64,000 bases of DNA from Dicaeum eximium (taxonomy: Eukaryota > Chordata > Aves > Passeriformes > Dicaeidae), in contig VWZP01003801.1 of NCBI GenBank assembly GCA_013396995.1, positions 283,726 through 347,725 of the forward strand, given 5' to 3'. The notes below the pieces were generated by a model. That model searched no databases, was not told where the DNA came from, and was given only the letters and a program-made list of their open reading frames with translations. Positions 35,178 to 48,132 of the stretch are shown here, one piece after another; position 1 is the first letter of the stretch; every line of letters starts with the position of its first letter. The position numbers were made by a program, and so were the translations under genes.

Positions 35178-38100
35178 GGGGAAAAGAATGAAACAAGATT
35201 TAGGCATTAAAAACCTTAAAGTAGACTTTCCCCACTATGAGAGCTCTTTTGCAGTAAACTTTAACAGACTTAAGTCTGGTAGGAAGATTTTGGTGTAAAA
35301 AAGGGGAATAACAGTTTGAGGCTGCTTGAATTGGCTGGGAGACTGAGCAGTGCAATGTCTCTCTTGATGTGGAGTTGCAAACAGTTCTCAGGGCCTTTGT
35401 CCCTTTTGTGCCCTGGTACCACCTTGGTCTCATCTTGCTTATCAAGTCCTCAGAGATGGCACTTTCAAAGCAGAAGGCCTGTGATGGTGGCTAAGGGCAG
35501 GGAGAAAGGAATGATGGAAACACTTGGTGTCCCAAGTTGGAGCAGTGTCTTGGCTGACTGACAGATTGCTTCTTTCATCTTTGTTGGCCTACTCCAAAGA
35601 CCAACTGGTTGGTGTAAATCCCTGCTGTGCTGACTCTTAAAGATCTTCATTTCTGCCAGTGTTTCCTCCAGCACGCTGCAGGCATGAGTTTAATAGAAAT
35701 AAAAATTGATTAGTGTGGTCCCTAGTGAATCTTTCAGGGGTTTGGCAGCAACTGCAAATAATGTGTGTGCAGCTGTTTAGTGAAGGGGTGAGAGGGCCAT
35801 TATTCCTCTTAAAAATTGATCAGTGCTGTTCCTGGGCATTGATCTGAGCCTTCTGGACAGAAGAGGAGCCAGCCCTGTCCAAGGGCACATGGATGGCACT
35901 TCTCGAGGAGGCTGGGAAAACAGCTCACTTTCTGGGACACGAAAATTTATTCTTCATCCCATCTTGTCTTTTAAGCTTTTTTCTCTAACAACTTTCCCTG
36001 CAGTCACCTTTACGGGTTTGGGTTATGGGAGACCCCAGTGTTTAGCACCTGGTGGAAGCTGTGGCTGAACAGATCTAGCACAAGTCAATGTTCTGTATTT
36101 GCTTAGGGGAAGCATACAGTGCATCTCCCAGACACAATTCTCACAGTAATGGATGCAGGCAGGACGAGGAGCTTTTCTTTAGCTCATTCCTGTATGGTAT
36201 TAAGTTGGTTTGTGGTAAATAGATTGATGGAAGTCTGTATTGGCTGACTGGGAAAAGCAGTGTGTCTACAGGTGGCTCCAGTCCTTGTCATCCTTTCCTG
36301 TTGCTCTTCATTCACAAAAGGCCCCGTGCTTTGCTACTTCCCCCTCAGCTATGAAATGAGAAGGGCAGACAAGCTGTGGTGGGGTGATGAGGACCTTGCC
36401 TTAGGAAGAAATGTGCCCACAAACCAGAACCAATCCCTCTGCACTGGTATATGGTATCAAATGCTTTCATACAGCTCATCTTGTCAGCAGGAGGCCAGAA
36501 GGGATGCCCAGTAAACAGCCACCTCTCTCATGTCACCCCTTCCTTGTCACCTCTGTCCTCTCCTGAAAGCTGAGCTTGGCTTTTCCTTTGTAACAAAAGC
36601 TAATTAGGGGAAGAAGATATCAGGGAGGGTTTTGAAGTCCAGGTTGCTTGGTATGTAGCCAGGTGTCCACAGGCTAGTAGGTCTCATGTTGTACATTCCC
36701 TTTGCTGAGCACACTGTGCCTGCAGAGCCTCTTCTCTGCTCTCAAGAAGTGCTGGCTTTTGGGAGCCTTTGGCTGGGTGCTGATCCCACGCATTGCCAGG
36801 CTGAGTCAGGGAATGACCCTAAAACACTGTGTGCAGTAACACTGATCTCTCCATGTTATGTTGGAAATCTGTGATCAAGCACTGAAAAGTAGCAGAGTTT
36901 GGGCTGGTGGGTTTTTGCTGGACAGTCAGTGCTGGTGCTTCCCTTCCTTAGTATGGCATGGAAGCAGCTTTTCATTGCTGTTTTGTACCTCCTGCAGAAG
37001 GCTGCAGCAAACTATTCCTTGCTATTCTCTTGGCAGTTTCATGACTGTTAATAATTAATTTCCCTCTTTTCAGGTTTTTTGGGTGTATGGTAGAGTTTTT
37101 TTGCACAAATCTCAGTCCCTTGCCACCTTCACATCCTGTCGAAAATTATTTAATAACATACAAATATCTGCACAGAACAGGGCTGCTGTCTTTTGGGTGA
37201 TGACTGTATTAACTGCGCTGCTGACAGCTCTTTGCATTTTGTGCTGGAGGATCTCTTAAACAATGAAATAAGCCCCTGGGGAAAGAGGTAGGAAGGCTGC
37301 TGTTTGATATTTAAGGCTTGATTGCACAAGGAGGGCATGAAAAATCAAGCCCCTTGGGAAGGTGCCAGGCACGAGGCCCACACAGAAAAGGATGCTGGAG
37401 ATGCCTGGGTCATGTGCTGGCTGCTCCTGTCACCCTGTTGGGTGCCTTTGCAGTGAGGTTAGCATGACCCCTGGGCCACACTGTGGGAATGAAATTGCTG
37501 TTAATTGCAGCAGTCTGCTCCTCTGGCTGTGGCTTGCCAGGATTTCCTGAGAGATGAGCTTTACCAGATCAGGCTTCTGGGGTGTTAAACACAACAACTG
37601 ATGGTAGGTGGTATCTGAAATAGCTAATCTAGTTATGTCAAGATACATAATGTGTTCATCTGTTGAACCTCTTATTTGGACCAGTGGGTGATGGTCACTC
37701 CATACCAGAAAACGTATTTCAGAATTAGTGAGTATTCAGAGGATGGAAGAAGAATTAATGACATGCTAAAGCTTTTCTGATATGAAAGAAAAAACAGGTA
37801 ACCTACCCCAAAGAAGAGTTAAATAAGAAAAGATATCAGTAAATGTGTACCACAATGGCCAGTCTGGGGAAGAACAAGTTGAATCAGTAATTCTATTTTT
37901 GGTGCCTTGTTTCAGTTCTTGATGCCCATGAGCTGAGATGTGACACTACACAGAGCTGCCACCAGCCTGTTCAGTGCAGTGCATCACCCCCTGCTGTTTG
38001 GGGGTGTGCTGTTTGCAGTAGCAGAGATGCTAAGAAATGGCATTGCTATATGTGGCAACAGAGCATTTTTGTGCACAGTGTCATCTGTCTTTCCCCTTTT

Positions 38101-39960
38101 AATGATATCTGTAACAAGGAAGGAAGGATAGAGCTTTTTGCTTCAAATAGGGAAGAAGGCATGGATAGCTTCCTCCATCAGCAGCATGAAAGGCCTTCAT
38201 CCTTCAGAGCCTGGTAAATCTTCCATGAAAATCAGTGAGCTGGCTTCAGGTGACAGACATGTGACAGCAGGTCAAGCCTGACCTCTGTGGCTGAGAGGTT
38301 CACACAATGTCAATCCACTGAACTGCCCCATGCCTGGGCCCATGTCTCACACATCCCTTAGATCACCCACAGGCAGAGAACAACTTCTGTGCTCTGTGTT
38401 TACCCTGCTTGGGTAGGATTTTTTCTATGCTTGGAGTTAAATGAGTCTCCTTCTAGGAGGGGGCATGACATGAGGATAAGTAAGGAGTGTGCTGCAAACC
38501 AAACATTATTTGGAGTACCTTCCTAGGCATGGCAGGTTTGTTATTACTGAGCATTTGGATTGACAAAACACCCAGCTGCTGAGCCCTGCTGTGTGTGGCT
38601 AAAAAGTGCATCACTGCAGCTGTCTTTCTGAACACCTGATCTTGCATAGTGTGGCCAGAGACAGAAATAACCTTTTTGTGGAAAATAACTTCAAAATCTC
38701 CAGGTACTAGTTTTACTGTAAATTATAAAATAAAAAAAACTCATAAAAAGTAAATATGGAAGCATGACTTCTAATGCAAATGTGTGTATAAATACTAGAA
38801 TTTAGGCATTCATTATGTTAAAACAGAATTGAATCTACCCAGCATGCTGAGTCTTATTTCTAACATTGCTTGCTTGCCAGTATTTCTGCTGTGTCCTATT
38901 ACCAACAGAACTTTCAAAGCAGTGGGATGCGTCTTATAGGTAGGATGTGGGGAGATTTGTCCAGGTTGCAAAACTGTAACAGGACCTGATTTCTGATGGT
39001 TTAGTAGACCCTATGGCCTTCCTTGAGAGACCCCATTCACAGCCAGAAGCTTTGCAGCTTCTTGGATTTTTCTGCAAGGAGGTTTTGCTGTTTTTATGAT
39101 CTGGGGACAGGTTTTGGCTGGAGTAGTTTAAGGTGGTGTGGAAAGTTATTATTTTCTAAACTGCTGTTCTCAGGGTGTGAGTTTTCTTTTTCTTCCTTTC
39201 TACTGAGCTTGGGCTTGGAAATGTCTCCTCACTGAAATAAAAAGTGATCTTGAAACTTTATGGCAGGCTCATCATTTCTCAGCATATGACTGCTATAATA
39301 GTAATCAAAGCACTAAGGAAACTGTGGCAGCTTTACTTTACTTTAACTCCTACTAGCCACTGAACTGTAATCCTAGTTTTACAGCAGTATAAAAATGTCA
39401 TTAAGCTGATCATAAATCACTTGGTTTGCTGGGAAAGCTGTTAGGACCATTCTGGTCCCATAGAAAGGTGCTTGGTTTGTGATGACAAGTTTAAATGCAG
39501 CTGTGAAAAAAATAACCCAGTGCAGTGCAAGCAAGATGTTGGTATTGGCTGGGAGGGGTCAGTCCTGGCAAACCTGGAGCTGAAAAGCAATTTAATCCAA
39601 GTGGATGTGTTTATCAATCTTTGGGTTTTGCTCTCTCTGGGTGTCTCTGGGATGACTTCTGCCAGGAATGGGATAACTCACCTGGTGCTGCCTGTGTGGA
39701 GCAGTGTGCTTCAGTGGCCACTTGATTTTTCCATGCACAAAACTGCATTTCTACCCTCTTATCACTCTACTCCTGGTACAGAATAAGATGGTTCAGGTGC
39801 CTGCTTTTCTTCCAGGATGTGGAGGAAAAGTAGGGTTTTGGGTTTTTTTCCTCACAGCTCAAGTCTATTAGGCAGGACTGCTGGAATGCTAGACACTGCT
39901 TTCATCCCAGTTTGGTTCTCTGTGCCTGAGTTACTCTGCTTCATTTAAAATGGCTCTTCA

Positions 39961-40182
39961 AATCGGTTTTTGCTAAATTGCTGCAAAATCCTGTGTGGAT
40001 GCTCTTCAGTTGATTTAATCTTGGTTTATGTTGATTTAGTTTCTTGCCAACTTTTGCTAAATCCATTTGAGACGAGTTAAATCAACTTATGAGTGTCCTT
40101 GCAATTTAATTAAATCGACTGATGTAGCTAATGTAACTGATTGTAATTAAACTCAAGCACTTTTGTATAAAGACAAGCCCTG
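39961..40182. mobile_element. Probable ancient hAT-like non-autonomous DNA transposon remnant
   Basis: The 3' end reads GTATAAAGACAAGCCCTG, resembling the terminal inverted repeat CAGGGCTTGTCTACAC of old amniote hAT-type elements. The interior has imperfect inverted repeats: GTTGATTTA twice on the left (about 40008-40040) and GAGTTAAATCAAC plus AATTAAATCGACT on the right (about 40074-40120). A clear left terminal repeat was not found, so the left edge is approximate. No transposase is encoded. Confidence 0.45.
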
Positions 40183-40208
40183 AGGGGGTTCAGGAAATCC
40201 CATCTCAC

Positions 40209-40273
40209 GTTCCCATTAGCCCCTTCAAGGAATTTGCTCACAGTTTAGCATCTCTGCCTCTGGTCCTTGTCCC
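40209..40273 (+). repeat. 65-bp direct repeat, copy 1
   Basis: Ungapped match to 41121-41185 with 13 differences in 65 positions (80% identity), including an identical TTGCTCACAGTTTA core. It lies about 27 bp after the hAT-like remnant. It is either a diverged local duplication or two copies of an unrecognised repeat family. Confidence 0.75.
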
Positions 40274-41120
40274 AGAGCAGAACTTTGCTGTGTTGGGCTG
40301 TGCCTTGTGTTGACAATAAACTCCATCCCTGGTGGCTCAGCCTCATGGCTCTGCCCCACTGCTGCCATCCCTCCTTGGGTGGGATGTGCCATGTGCCCAC
40401 AGCCTGGTGGAGAATGGCCCTGGCTTACTTGCTGCCCTAGAGAAATAATAACCTGCACAGGTGGCCATTGTGAAGTCAGCCATTGTGAATTCTGACTTTT
40501 GCTTAGAAATGCATTGGTTTTTTGTGTTTTAGGCCTCAAACTGGAGGCAATGGTCTGTAATGATGTAATCTTCCAAAAAACCATCCAAGTCCCATGCCCC
40601 AAGGGCTGCTTGTTGATCTCCAGCACGGAGTCTTGTCATTTAAGTGAGTAAAGATCCTGTGTTAACATGAGTTTCTCTGGTTTTGAGAGATAGAAAAGAG
40701 GGCCAGATGGGAGAGCAGCCAGAGCAGGCTGTAGCATCCTTTCCCCTCAACCCTGCTGGCATTGCATGGACTAACTGCAGTGACAGCAGCAAGGACAAAG
40801 ACCAGGAATATCCCTCTTCTCCCATTGCCTTCTAATGTCCCCAAAAGTCTGGGTAGCAGAGGATGAGCAAGGGAGGCACCATTTATGACCATGCAAGCTT
40901 TGAAATTTTCTGCTCTGTTTCTAGCTCGGTTCACGTATTAAGAAAGCATTAATAGCCTCTGATGACAGTTTCATGCTCTGTTTACATCCTTCCTAATGGG
41001 AGCACTCTCTCAATGAGCTGAGGTATCACGTGCACATGTGCTGCTCAGTGACAAGCCCACAAACAAAGAGAGAAGCCCCCAGGGACTTTTGGGGCTGTTC
41101 ATGCCCTGGTACTCAAGGCT
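40274..41120 (+). other. Interval between the two 65-bp repeats
   Basis: Ordinary intronic sequence; a 133-codon minus-strand frame (40225-40626) overlapping it shows no recognisable family. Nothing else supported. Confidence 0.4.
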
Positions 41121-41185
41121 GATCCCATGAGCCCCTAAAAGGAGGTTGCTCACAGTTTACTATCTCTGCTTCTGTTCTTTGTCTT
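41121..41185 (+). repeat. 65-bp direct repeat, copy 2
   Basis: Second copy, 912 bp downstream of the first in the same orientation. Similarity does not extend clearly on either side. Confidence 0.75.
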
Positions 41186-44100
41186 TAAGTGATTTCAGAA
41201 ATCATCTTTGGGCCCTGAGGACTCAGACTGGGCTCTTGCACTGCCTCTCCTGCCAGATACTGTGTGATGGAAAATCTTTTTCAAACTTTCATGGGGTCCA
41301 CCTTGCCAAGGGCTTCTAGGCTCTGTTTCCTCTGTCACCTACCTCTTCTTTCAGCCTGGAGCAACCCTGATCTTTACTGTGCCCTATTATCTCTCTTTGC
41401 AGCTGTGTGATGCCTGCAAAAGCAGTGGGAGAATGGTACTTGGGCTTAGTGAGCTGAGCAAAGTCATTGGCCCAACAGGCAACAAAAGAGGGAAGTGGCC
41501 AAGGAGAAGCCTTGTGTGCAGGGACCTCTGAGGTGCATCCACGGCTAAGGAATAGGAACTCAGGTCAGGTGGTGAAGTGGGAGCCAGCAGAACTTCAAGA
41601 GCATCCATGGGAGGGGATTTGTGGACATAAAGGGAAGTGACAGGCTTTTAAAAAACCCACAAAGACTTTGTTGTGTGATTATTTGTAGAGGGATGTGGTG
41701 GACATGCCCAAACCACCTTTTATAGGATGGAGTTACTGGTGGAAACTGAGGTCATCTTAAAACAGCTGATTGTAAAATCCAACTGTCTGAAGACTGGTGA
41801 GTTCCACATCTCAGAGCAGCGTGCCAGAAGGGATGGGACAGCCTTTGGCTGACATGTTTCAAGAAAGTGTTGGATGTGGGCCAGGCTGGATGGCTGAAGT
41901 GAAGCTGACATCTTGCAGGATAGCTGAGGAAAGCTGAGCAAGGAAGAGTTGAACCAATGAACCAGCAGACACAAGGCTATTGAAAGCCTTTGGGAGGGAG
42001 GGAGGGAGGGAAGGTACCCTGAAAGACACAGAAGGTAAAAGTGAATATGATACAATCTTCCTCAATCTGTGGAAGTTGAGAGGGGGAAAAGAATCTTAAG
42101 GGACAGCCCAGATGTTTGTCTGGATGGTAGGTGGAGCAGATAAAACAATTTGCCCCTAAAAATAGATTTTGCTTCTGGAAATGCTGTAGCAAAGAATGAG
42201 TGAATTCAACACTGAATTTTGTTCATTTGTTAAAAATCCAATTTGGCGTGCTCTGCTCACCCTTAAAATGCATTTAGATTTTTAATGAGTGAAAAAATTT
42301 GGAAAGTGATTTTGATTATTTTAGTGTTGTTGAAAGAGAAGTACTTGTAGAGAAGTTAATGAAGGAGAGAAAAAAAGATATTTATAATGTTCTCAGCCCT
42401 CCCTCTAGCACCAGGGAGTGTTTTTGTACAGCAGGATCACAAGTGTGTTGCCAACCACCATCAAGGCAGAGGAAGGAAGCAGAGCAGAGATGGTGAGGCA
42501 TGAGAGGAGTGTGTGCCACGTGCAGTGTGTACCTGTGTGAGGTGTGTGTAGCCACCTATATGCAAGTCAGAAGTCCATTTAAATGATGAAAACAGCATGA
42601 GAATACTGAAAACATGGAAAAGGCAGGAGGGCTGCTGGTGTGAGGATGTGCTGTAAGATGTTCTGAGCATTTAGGGCAATACCCCCTACAGCAGGTTCAG
42701 CCCAGAGAAAAATAGGTAGGGGGAGAGGGAAGGGGGGTTAAGAATCTCCAACTCTGAGTGCAGAGCCTGCTGGATATTAGTATTAAACATATGGGTGTTA
42801 CCTAACTCCCTGAATTGAGACTTTTCTCATGTTTTGAACACTAAATTCCCTGAGTGTTTTGTTGCTGTTTTGTTTAGCCAAAACCCCTTAGAAAACAAAG
42901 AACACCATTTTGCCACAAAAAAACAACCACAAGTGAGTTTCCTTGGAATGTTGGGACAAGATGTTCTAATGGGTGGGGGGAAAGAAACTTCAAGCTGAAA
43001 ACTGTCATCTTGCCTGAAAAGGAGGTAGTTTGGGTTTATTAATTTAGTTAAAAAAAGTCTTCACAGCACCCTCCTGTCACTGTAAGTGCATCTCTAATTA
43101 TCTGGAAAACATAGTTCTGTCCTGTGGAGGAAAAGATCAGGGAAATCAGTGACTGCATTTCAAGAAGTGCACTCAATGGATATTTCCTGTTTTAGCTGTG
43201 GAGATGTGGAGCAGGAAGGGAGAACAGGATGGAGAGACTGGACTATAGAAAAAAAAAAGAAATGAAGGGAAAAATGAGGCATCAAGTAACTACTGCTGGT
43301 GTAATATTTAGTTTTTTTTTTTATCTTTCTGTATTTTCCAGCAGGAGTTCTCTGTGAGGAGGGCAAAAAGATGTGAGCTTTCCCTACTGACATTAATGTA
43401 GTTAGTAACTCTGCATATCATGAAGAGATGATTAAATGAAAGAAGTGAATAAAATTACTACCATTGACCTGGCTGTGTGTGAACTGCTCATCTGCTGCTG
43501 GGTAGTAAGCATTCAGTTTGAACCTGAGCTTTTTTGTAAAAATTGTCTCTTGAGATATTGTTTTCAAATGGTTAATACAACATATTTTATTTTTTTCTTT
43601 TGGTTGCAAATGAACCTGTTTGGTTTGGGAAGGAAAAATGTATTTGGGAGCCTGGAGATGGGATTCTGAGAGCAATGAAACCCACCTTCCTTTGGTCGTG
43701 TGTGAATTGCTAATGACAGGAAGGAAGGGTAATGTGGACTGTTAATAAGTATTTTACTCAGGGATTTGCAAAACAACAGGAATTCCTAAACAGGGCAGGA
43801 GATGGACCACAAACCACACATATGCAGAAAATGATCATACCTGTGCAAGAAGGGAGCCATGTGGTCATGCAAGAGGGATTGGGTGGGTTTTGAAATGTCA
43901 TTTCCTTTCATTAGATTTCAGTGTTTTTCAAGATCTGTTTCTCAGCCACACAGATCCTGCTGCAAGCATCCTTGTGTCTTGCTGCTTGGTAAAATACGAA
44001 ATGTACTTAGTTACAGTGCTCTGTCCCTGACCACAGAAAATCCCTCTGATCTCTCACTAATATTAGTTATTATTTTTTTAAACTTGACCTCTATATTCCC

Positions 44101-47084
44101 TGTGGAGCAGGAGCAAATATATATTCCCAGCACAACTGTGACATTCTTGGGCAGTAATTTATTTCCTCTCTTTATGCTCCCAAGATTCATAAGACTGGTT
44201 TTAAAGCAGAAGCCCTGGGAGATTTGTGCAGACTCTTTAGGGGAAGGTCCTGCTTCTCCATGGAACAGGCTGCAGGGTGCTGTTGGATTTGATGGAGACT
44301 GAGCACTGTAGAAACTGAGGCACAGGCACTGAGTGCTGGTTCTTGGTGGTTTTATGTGTTCTCTACTGCCAGGGCTGAATCTGTGGGATTTCTTCACAGA
44401 ATGTGCTTAGAATATGGCTATAAGTGAAAAGCTTGTCTTTGCCCTAGGTCGTTCTAGAGCTGTGGAAGTTCCATCTGCCCCATGCACAGATCCTGCTCTT
44501 TAAAGCTGTATTTTTGCTTTCAGGGTGGACCATATTTTTATAATAGTGTCTAGTTTATCTTATAGATTTCTCAGTTAGGAGACCCCCTCTCACACAGGGA
44601 CCCTGTATTTCCTTGCTGTTACTCTAAGGTGTTTTGCAGAGTGATTCATGCAGCCCACTGATAGAGGCTGATCAAGGACGAGATTTGTTGTACAAACATG
44701 TTCAAAATTCCCCTTCCCAGACTGTGCAGTTTGAAAGGGAAATTGCCTCAATGTGGCCATTTCAGCACATCTGCAGCACCTCTCTGGAGAGATGCAACTT
44801 TCTTGCAGCAGTACTGCTTCAGCAAGGTAATTTGGGCAAATCCAGAGCCTTGTGCCCTGTGCTCACCCTGGTAAAGAAACCTGCAAAAGCCAGGAATGAT
44901 GGCTTCCCCCAGCTGGGGCTGCTGCCAAAGGGAGGGCTCATTTTGCATCCCTCGGGGGTTGTGGAACTGTGAGATTTGTGTCAGGGGATGTCATTGCTTT
45001 GGGGAGAGGTGACCCTGCAGGACATGGGACACATGGAAGCAGCAGGCTGAGGTGCAGAGGTGGGGGCTGCCAGGGTTGTATTGCTCCCAGTGCACCACTC
45101 TAGCTTGGTGCTGGGAGCCTTGCCCAGCTCACACCTGGGCCCAGGTAACACAGGGGAAAGGAGTTCAGGACGATCTTCCAGTCTGTAGGTGCTTTATGTT
45201 GTTTGCCTTATTCTGCAAAGTCAATGGCTGTTGATTCCCAGCTGTTGGTGTAAAGCAAAACTGAAGCACCACATTTTTGTTGTTTTAGATTTACCTCTTA
45301 GAAAAGAAGAGAAAAAGTGATTTGGTAGTACTATAAATTTTATATTTCCATGATGTAATAGGAGGGAAGTGAACCCAGGGCACTGTTGTCCCTTAGGCTT
45401 TCCCTCTGTGATAGCAGGTCCTGTCATGCTGACCCATGGAGAACTCCAGGAGTGGTTTGTGGGGTGGTTTTTAGGCATGTTATAGCACTTGGGTTTAGCA
45501 ACTGTTTAAGGAATGTGCAGCTGTTGTCTACTTCTCTATCCCTCCAAACATCAGGATTTTATATCAATCCACAAAGAGGTTGAAACAGTGAAGCAGGAAT
45601 AAGCATAGGAATTAGCTGTGAGATAACCTAATAACAATTTGATAGAAGGAACTCACTTGTGAAATTAGAAATAAAATGAAAACAACTCTTCAAATGTGTT
45701 TTCTTTCTACTTTCCTCTGCTCCTCTAGGAGTTGAAATGAGAGAGGACATGACAAAATGCTGAGCTGGAGCCTGCTTTCTTTGCTGAGTCTGGTCCTGCT
45801 GTAATCCTAAATTCTTGTGACTGAGTAGGGTTTGAAGGATGATAGGCCAGGGATTTTTGATTTGATCTTTAAAGAGATTCATATGTGAATGAAGCATCTC
45901 TGGCTGTGTGACTCTGAACTGGTCTTTTGTGAAATTCTGTTTCCCTGCTTCCTAGTCCATTCTTGGGCCCAAAAAAATCTTGTTTTTCTCAATTAACAGA
46001 CAAACATTTTGACATGACTGGGTCTTGTTGTGTGAGCAGTATTTCAAGTCCTTGCCTGCAGAAGTTTAGCCAGCATGGTTCTGACACAGGCTGGAATCTT
46101 GGCTCTGGGCTGCATGTGACCAGCAGAGATGGTGACAAACCCTCTAAATAGAAAACTTCTCTGCTTACTGTTGGAAAGCCTCTTCAAGCCACCCTCTCCT
46201 TTTTTGAGGCTAATGAACTTCAGCCCTTTTGGACCAGCACATTGATTTCTAAATTCCATTGGAGATATCTTATGCAAAGACTGTACCTCTTGAGGTGTAC
46301 AGTGATGTGGAGGACATTGCCAAGGGAGCACCATCCTCTGGAGAAGGCCCCAGAGCATCAGCCTCCCTGGTTCATTGGACACTGCTTTTCTCTTAAGGTG
46401 GTCCTTGAAACATGCTCTGTCACAGGCAGTGTTCTGAATTTAATTTTATTACTCTTTTATTGGTCCTAGAGAAGAGCAAAGGGAATTTCTGCCGGTCACA
46501 AGGAAGAGTGGAGGTGGTTCAGCCACAAGAAATACTCAGTGTTGTGTGGAGAAGTTACTGCACAGAAGCACCTGTTTTTAATTAATCTTTTGAACCAATT
46601 CGGTTCTAGCAAACTAATTCCATTAACAGGCTAAGCAGAATAATGACAGGCACAGCTGTTATAATTCCTTGTTACGCTTCTAGTTAAAACAAAATCCTCT
46701 TTGCATCAAGTAACACTAATCTAATGTGTTCATTATGAAATCTTTGGTAGTTGGACACATCCAAATGTTTCACATGTGTTTTGATAATTTTCCCCCTCCC
46801 TACTATATGAACAAAGTGTAAATGATGAAGTGATTTCTCCCCAGAGAAACAGCTAATTGGTGCATTCATGTTCCTCAGATAAATCAAACTGAAATCCCCT
46901 GCTATGCTTAGCTATGGGGTAGAGTTTCATATTAGTTCTAATGTTCTTTGGGGTTATTTCAGGTGGTTTTTCAGTTTTGAGTTGGATGCTCACATACCAG
47001 CCAGACCTGTGTTCAAATGGTCAGTTGCTGTCTTCAGGGAACTCGAATGTGCTTGAATTATGGTCTCACTACTAAGAAAAGATA
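41186..47084 (+). other. GRIP2: GRIP2 intron 1, third part
   Basis: No exon or RNA gene recognised. Contains the GGGA microsatellite at 41992-42014 and an AT-rich segment at 46561-46885 with TAATTA-type sites and a GAACC-AATTC-GGTTC dyad (46592-46606) that could be a conserved regulatory element. Confidence 0.5.
41992..42014 (+). repeat. (GGGA)n microsatellite
   Basis: Five to six GGGA units in tandem. Confidence 0.9.
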
Positions 47085-47390
47085 GTTTCAGACCATCTAG
47101 CTCAGTTATCTGATCCCTGCTAGTACTAAAGGATGGCCAGAGCAAAGGGGACAGTGCCAGTGTGCACACCAGGTGCTTATTCCTTGTGTGCAGCCTTTCC
47201 CCCACTCCTGGCTCAGTGTCCAGCTCCTTGAGAATTGGTCGCAAGCTGGTGATGCTCTAGTGAATCCCACCTGCGATTTTTGCCTCCTCCCTGTCCTTCA
47301 GCTGTGAGTTCCACAGGGCAGCTGTAAACTGTGCAAGAACAACAGCCCTGCTTAATTTGGTTTAAATGATTTGTCCTCGTGTGTGCCCTA
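47085..47390 (-). mobile_element. Ancient CR1-like LINE 3' fragment
   Basis: On the plus strand it begins GACCATCTAGCTCAGT and later contains GGTGATGCTCTAGTGA and GAGTTCCACAGGGCAGCTGT. In opposite sense these match the order of segments in old amniote CR1 elements: the 'acagtcaacctgtggaactc' coding end, then the 'actgggctagatggtc' 3' end. The copy is highly diverged and non-coding. Boundaries are approximate. Confidence 0.55.
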
Positions 47391-48106
47391 AATCACCAGG
47401 GTACCCGTGGCTCCAGCCAAAAGGCCAAACGCTTAGGGAGGAGGGGAATGTTATGGGGGCTTGAATGATCAAGTTGTGGAGAGGGCAAAACATGAAACCC
47501 AAGGAGGCAAGAGGGGAATGTGGGTTCAGACCTGACTTGTGATCTAACACTCATCCTTTGAAGGAATGTTTCCTGCTTGTCACACTTGCCATGTGCCTGT
47601 GCAGGGATGTGCTGTGTGCTGCTGCCCTTCCGAGATTTACAGCTTACCCTTGAGGTCTGACACTGCTAATTTCTAAAATGCTCGTTTCCCAAAATGGATT
47701 TATCACTAAGAAACAGATGAAGTTTCGTGGATTAGACTCAAATCATCCACCCTGAGAGACAGTGTAGAATGAGGGGGTGCTGGCATGGTCTGCAATTCTT
47801 CCCTGCTGGAGCAAGTGGGAAGCATAAACCAGGAGTGAGCCCAGGTTCTCTCCTGAACCCAAGAGTGGGCACTGCCTTTTATCCATGCTGCAGTGTTATC
47901 ACTCAAGTCCTTGCCTCTAAGTGGCCTTCTTCTGGGATGTAATATCTCACTTTATCACTGTGAGGAAGTTGTAAAGCTTTCTGGTCTTGTTAGCAGTGGC
48001 ACCATCTCCTGGTATTCTGACTTCAAGTCTAGCTGGTGAAACATCCTGGCTCCCTGATGTGAGGCTTGACTGGCTGGAGTCATGCCGTGGGGGTTTCATG
48101 TCTGAA

Positions 48107-48132
48107 AGCATCCCATCTTCAGATGGGATGCT
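48107..48132. repeat. 26-nt palindrome (two perfect 12-bp arms)
   Basis: AGCATCCCATCT is followed by TC and then AGATGGGATGCT; the arms are exact reverse complements. It could form a cruciform or a small hairpin in RNA. It is not part of a transposon end that I recognise. Confidence 0.9.

Larger units (their letters stand above)
28471..39960 (+). other. GRIP2: GRIP2 intron 1, second part
   Basis: No exon recognised. The longest open frame in the window (33225-33803, 192 codons) falls here but has no recognisable domain and cysteine-rich, low-complexity composition. T/G-rich tracts occur at 32589-32700 and 35129-35176. Confidence 0.55.

Noticed and set aside
40225..40626. 133-codon minus-strand frame
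   Set aside because: No domain, and it overlaps a repeat copy.
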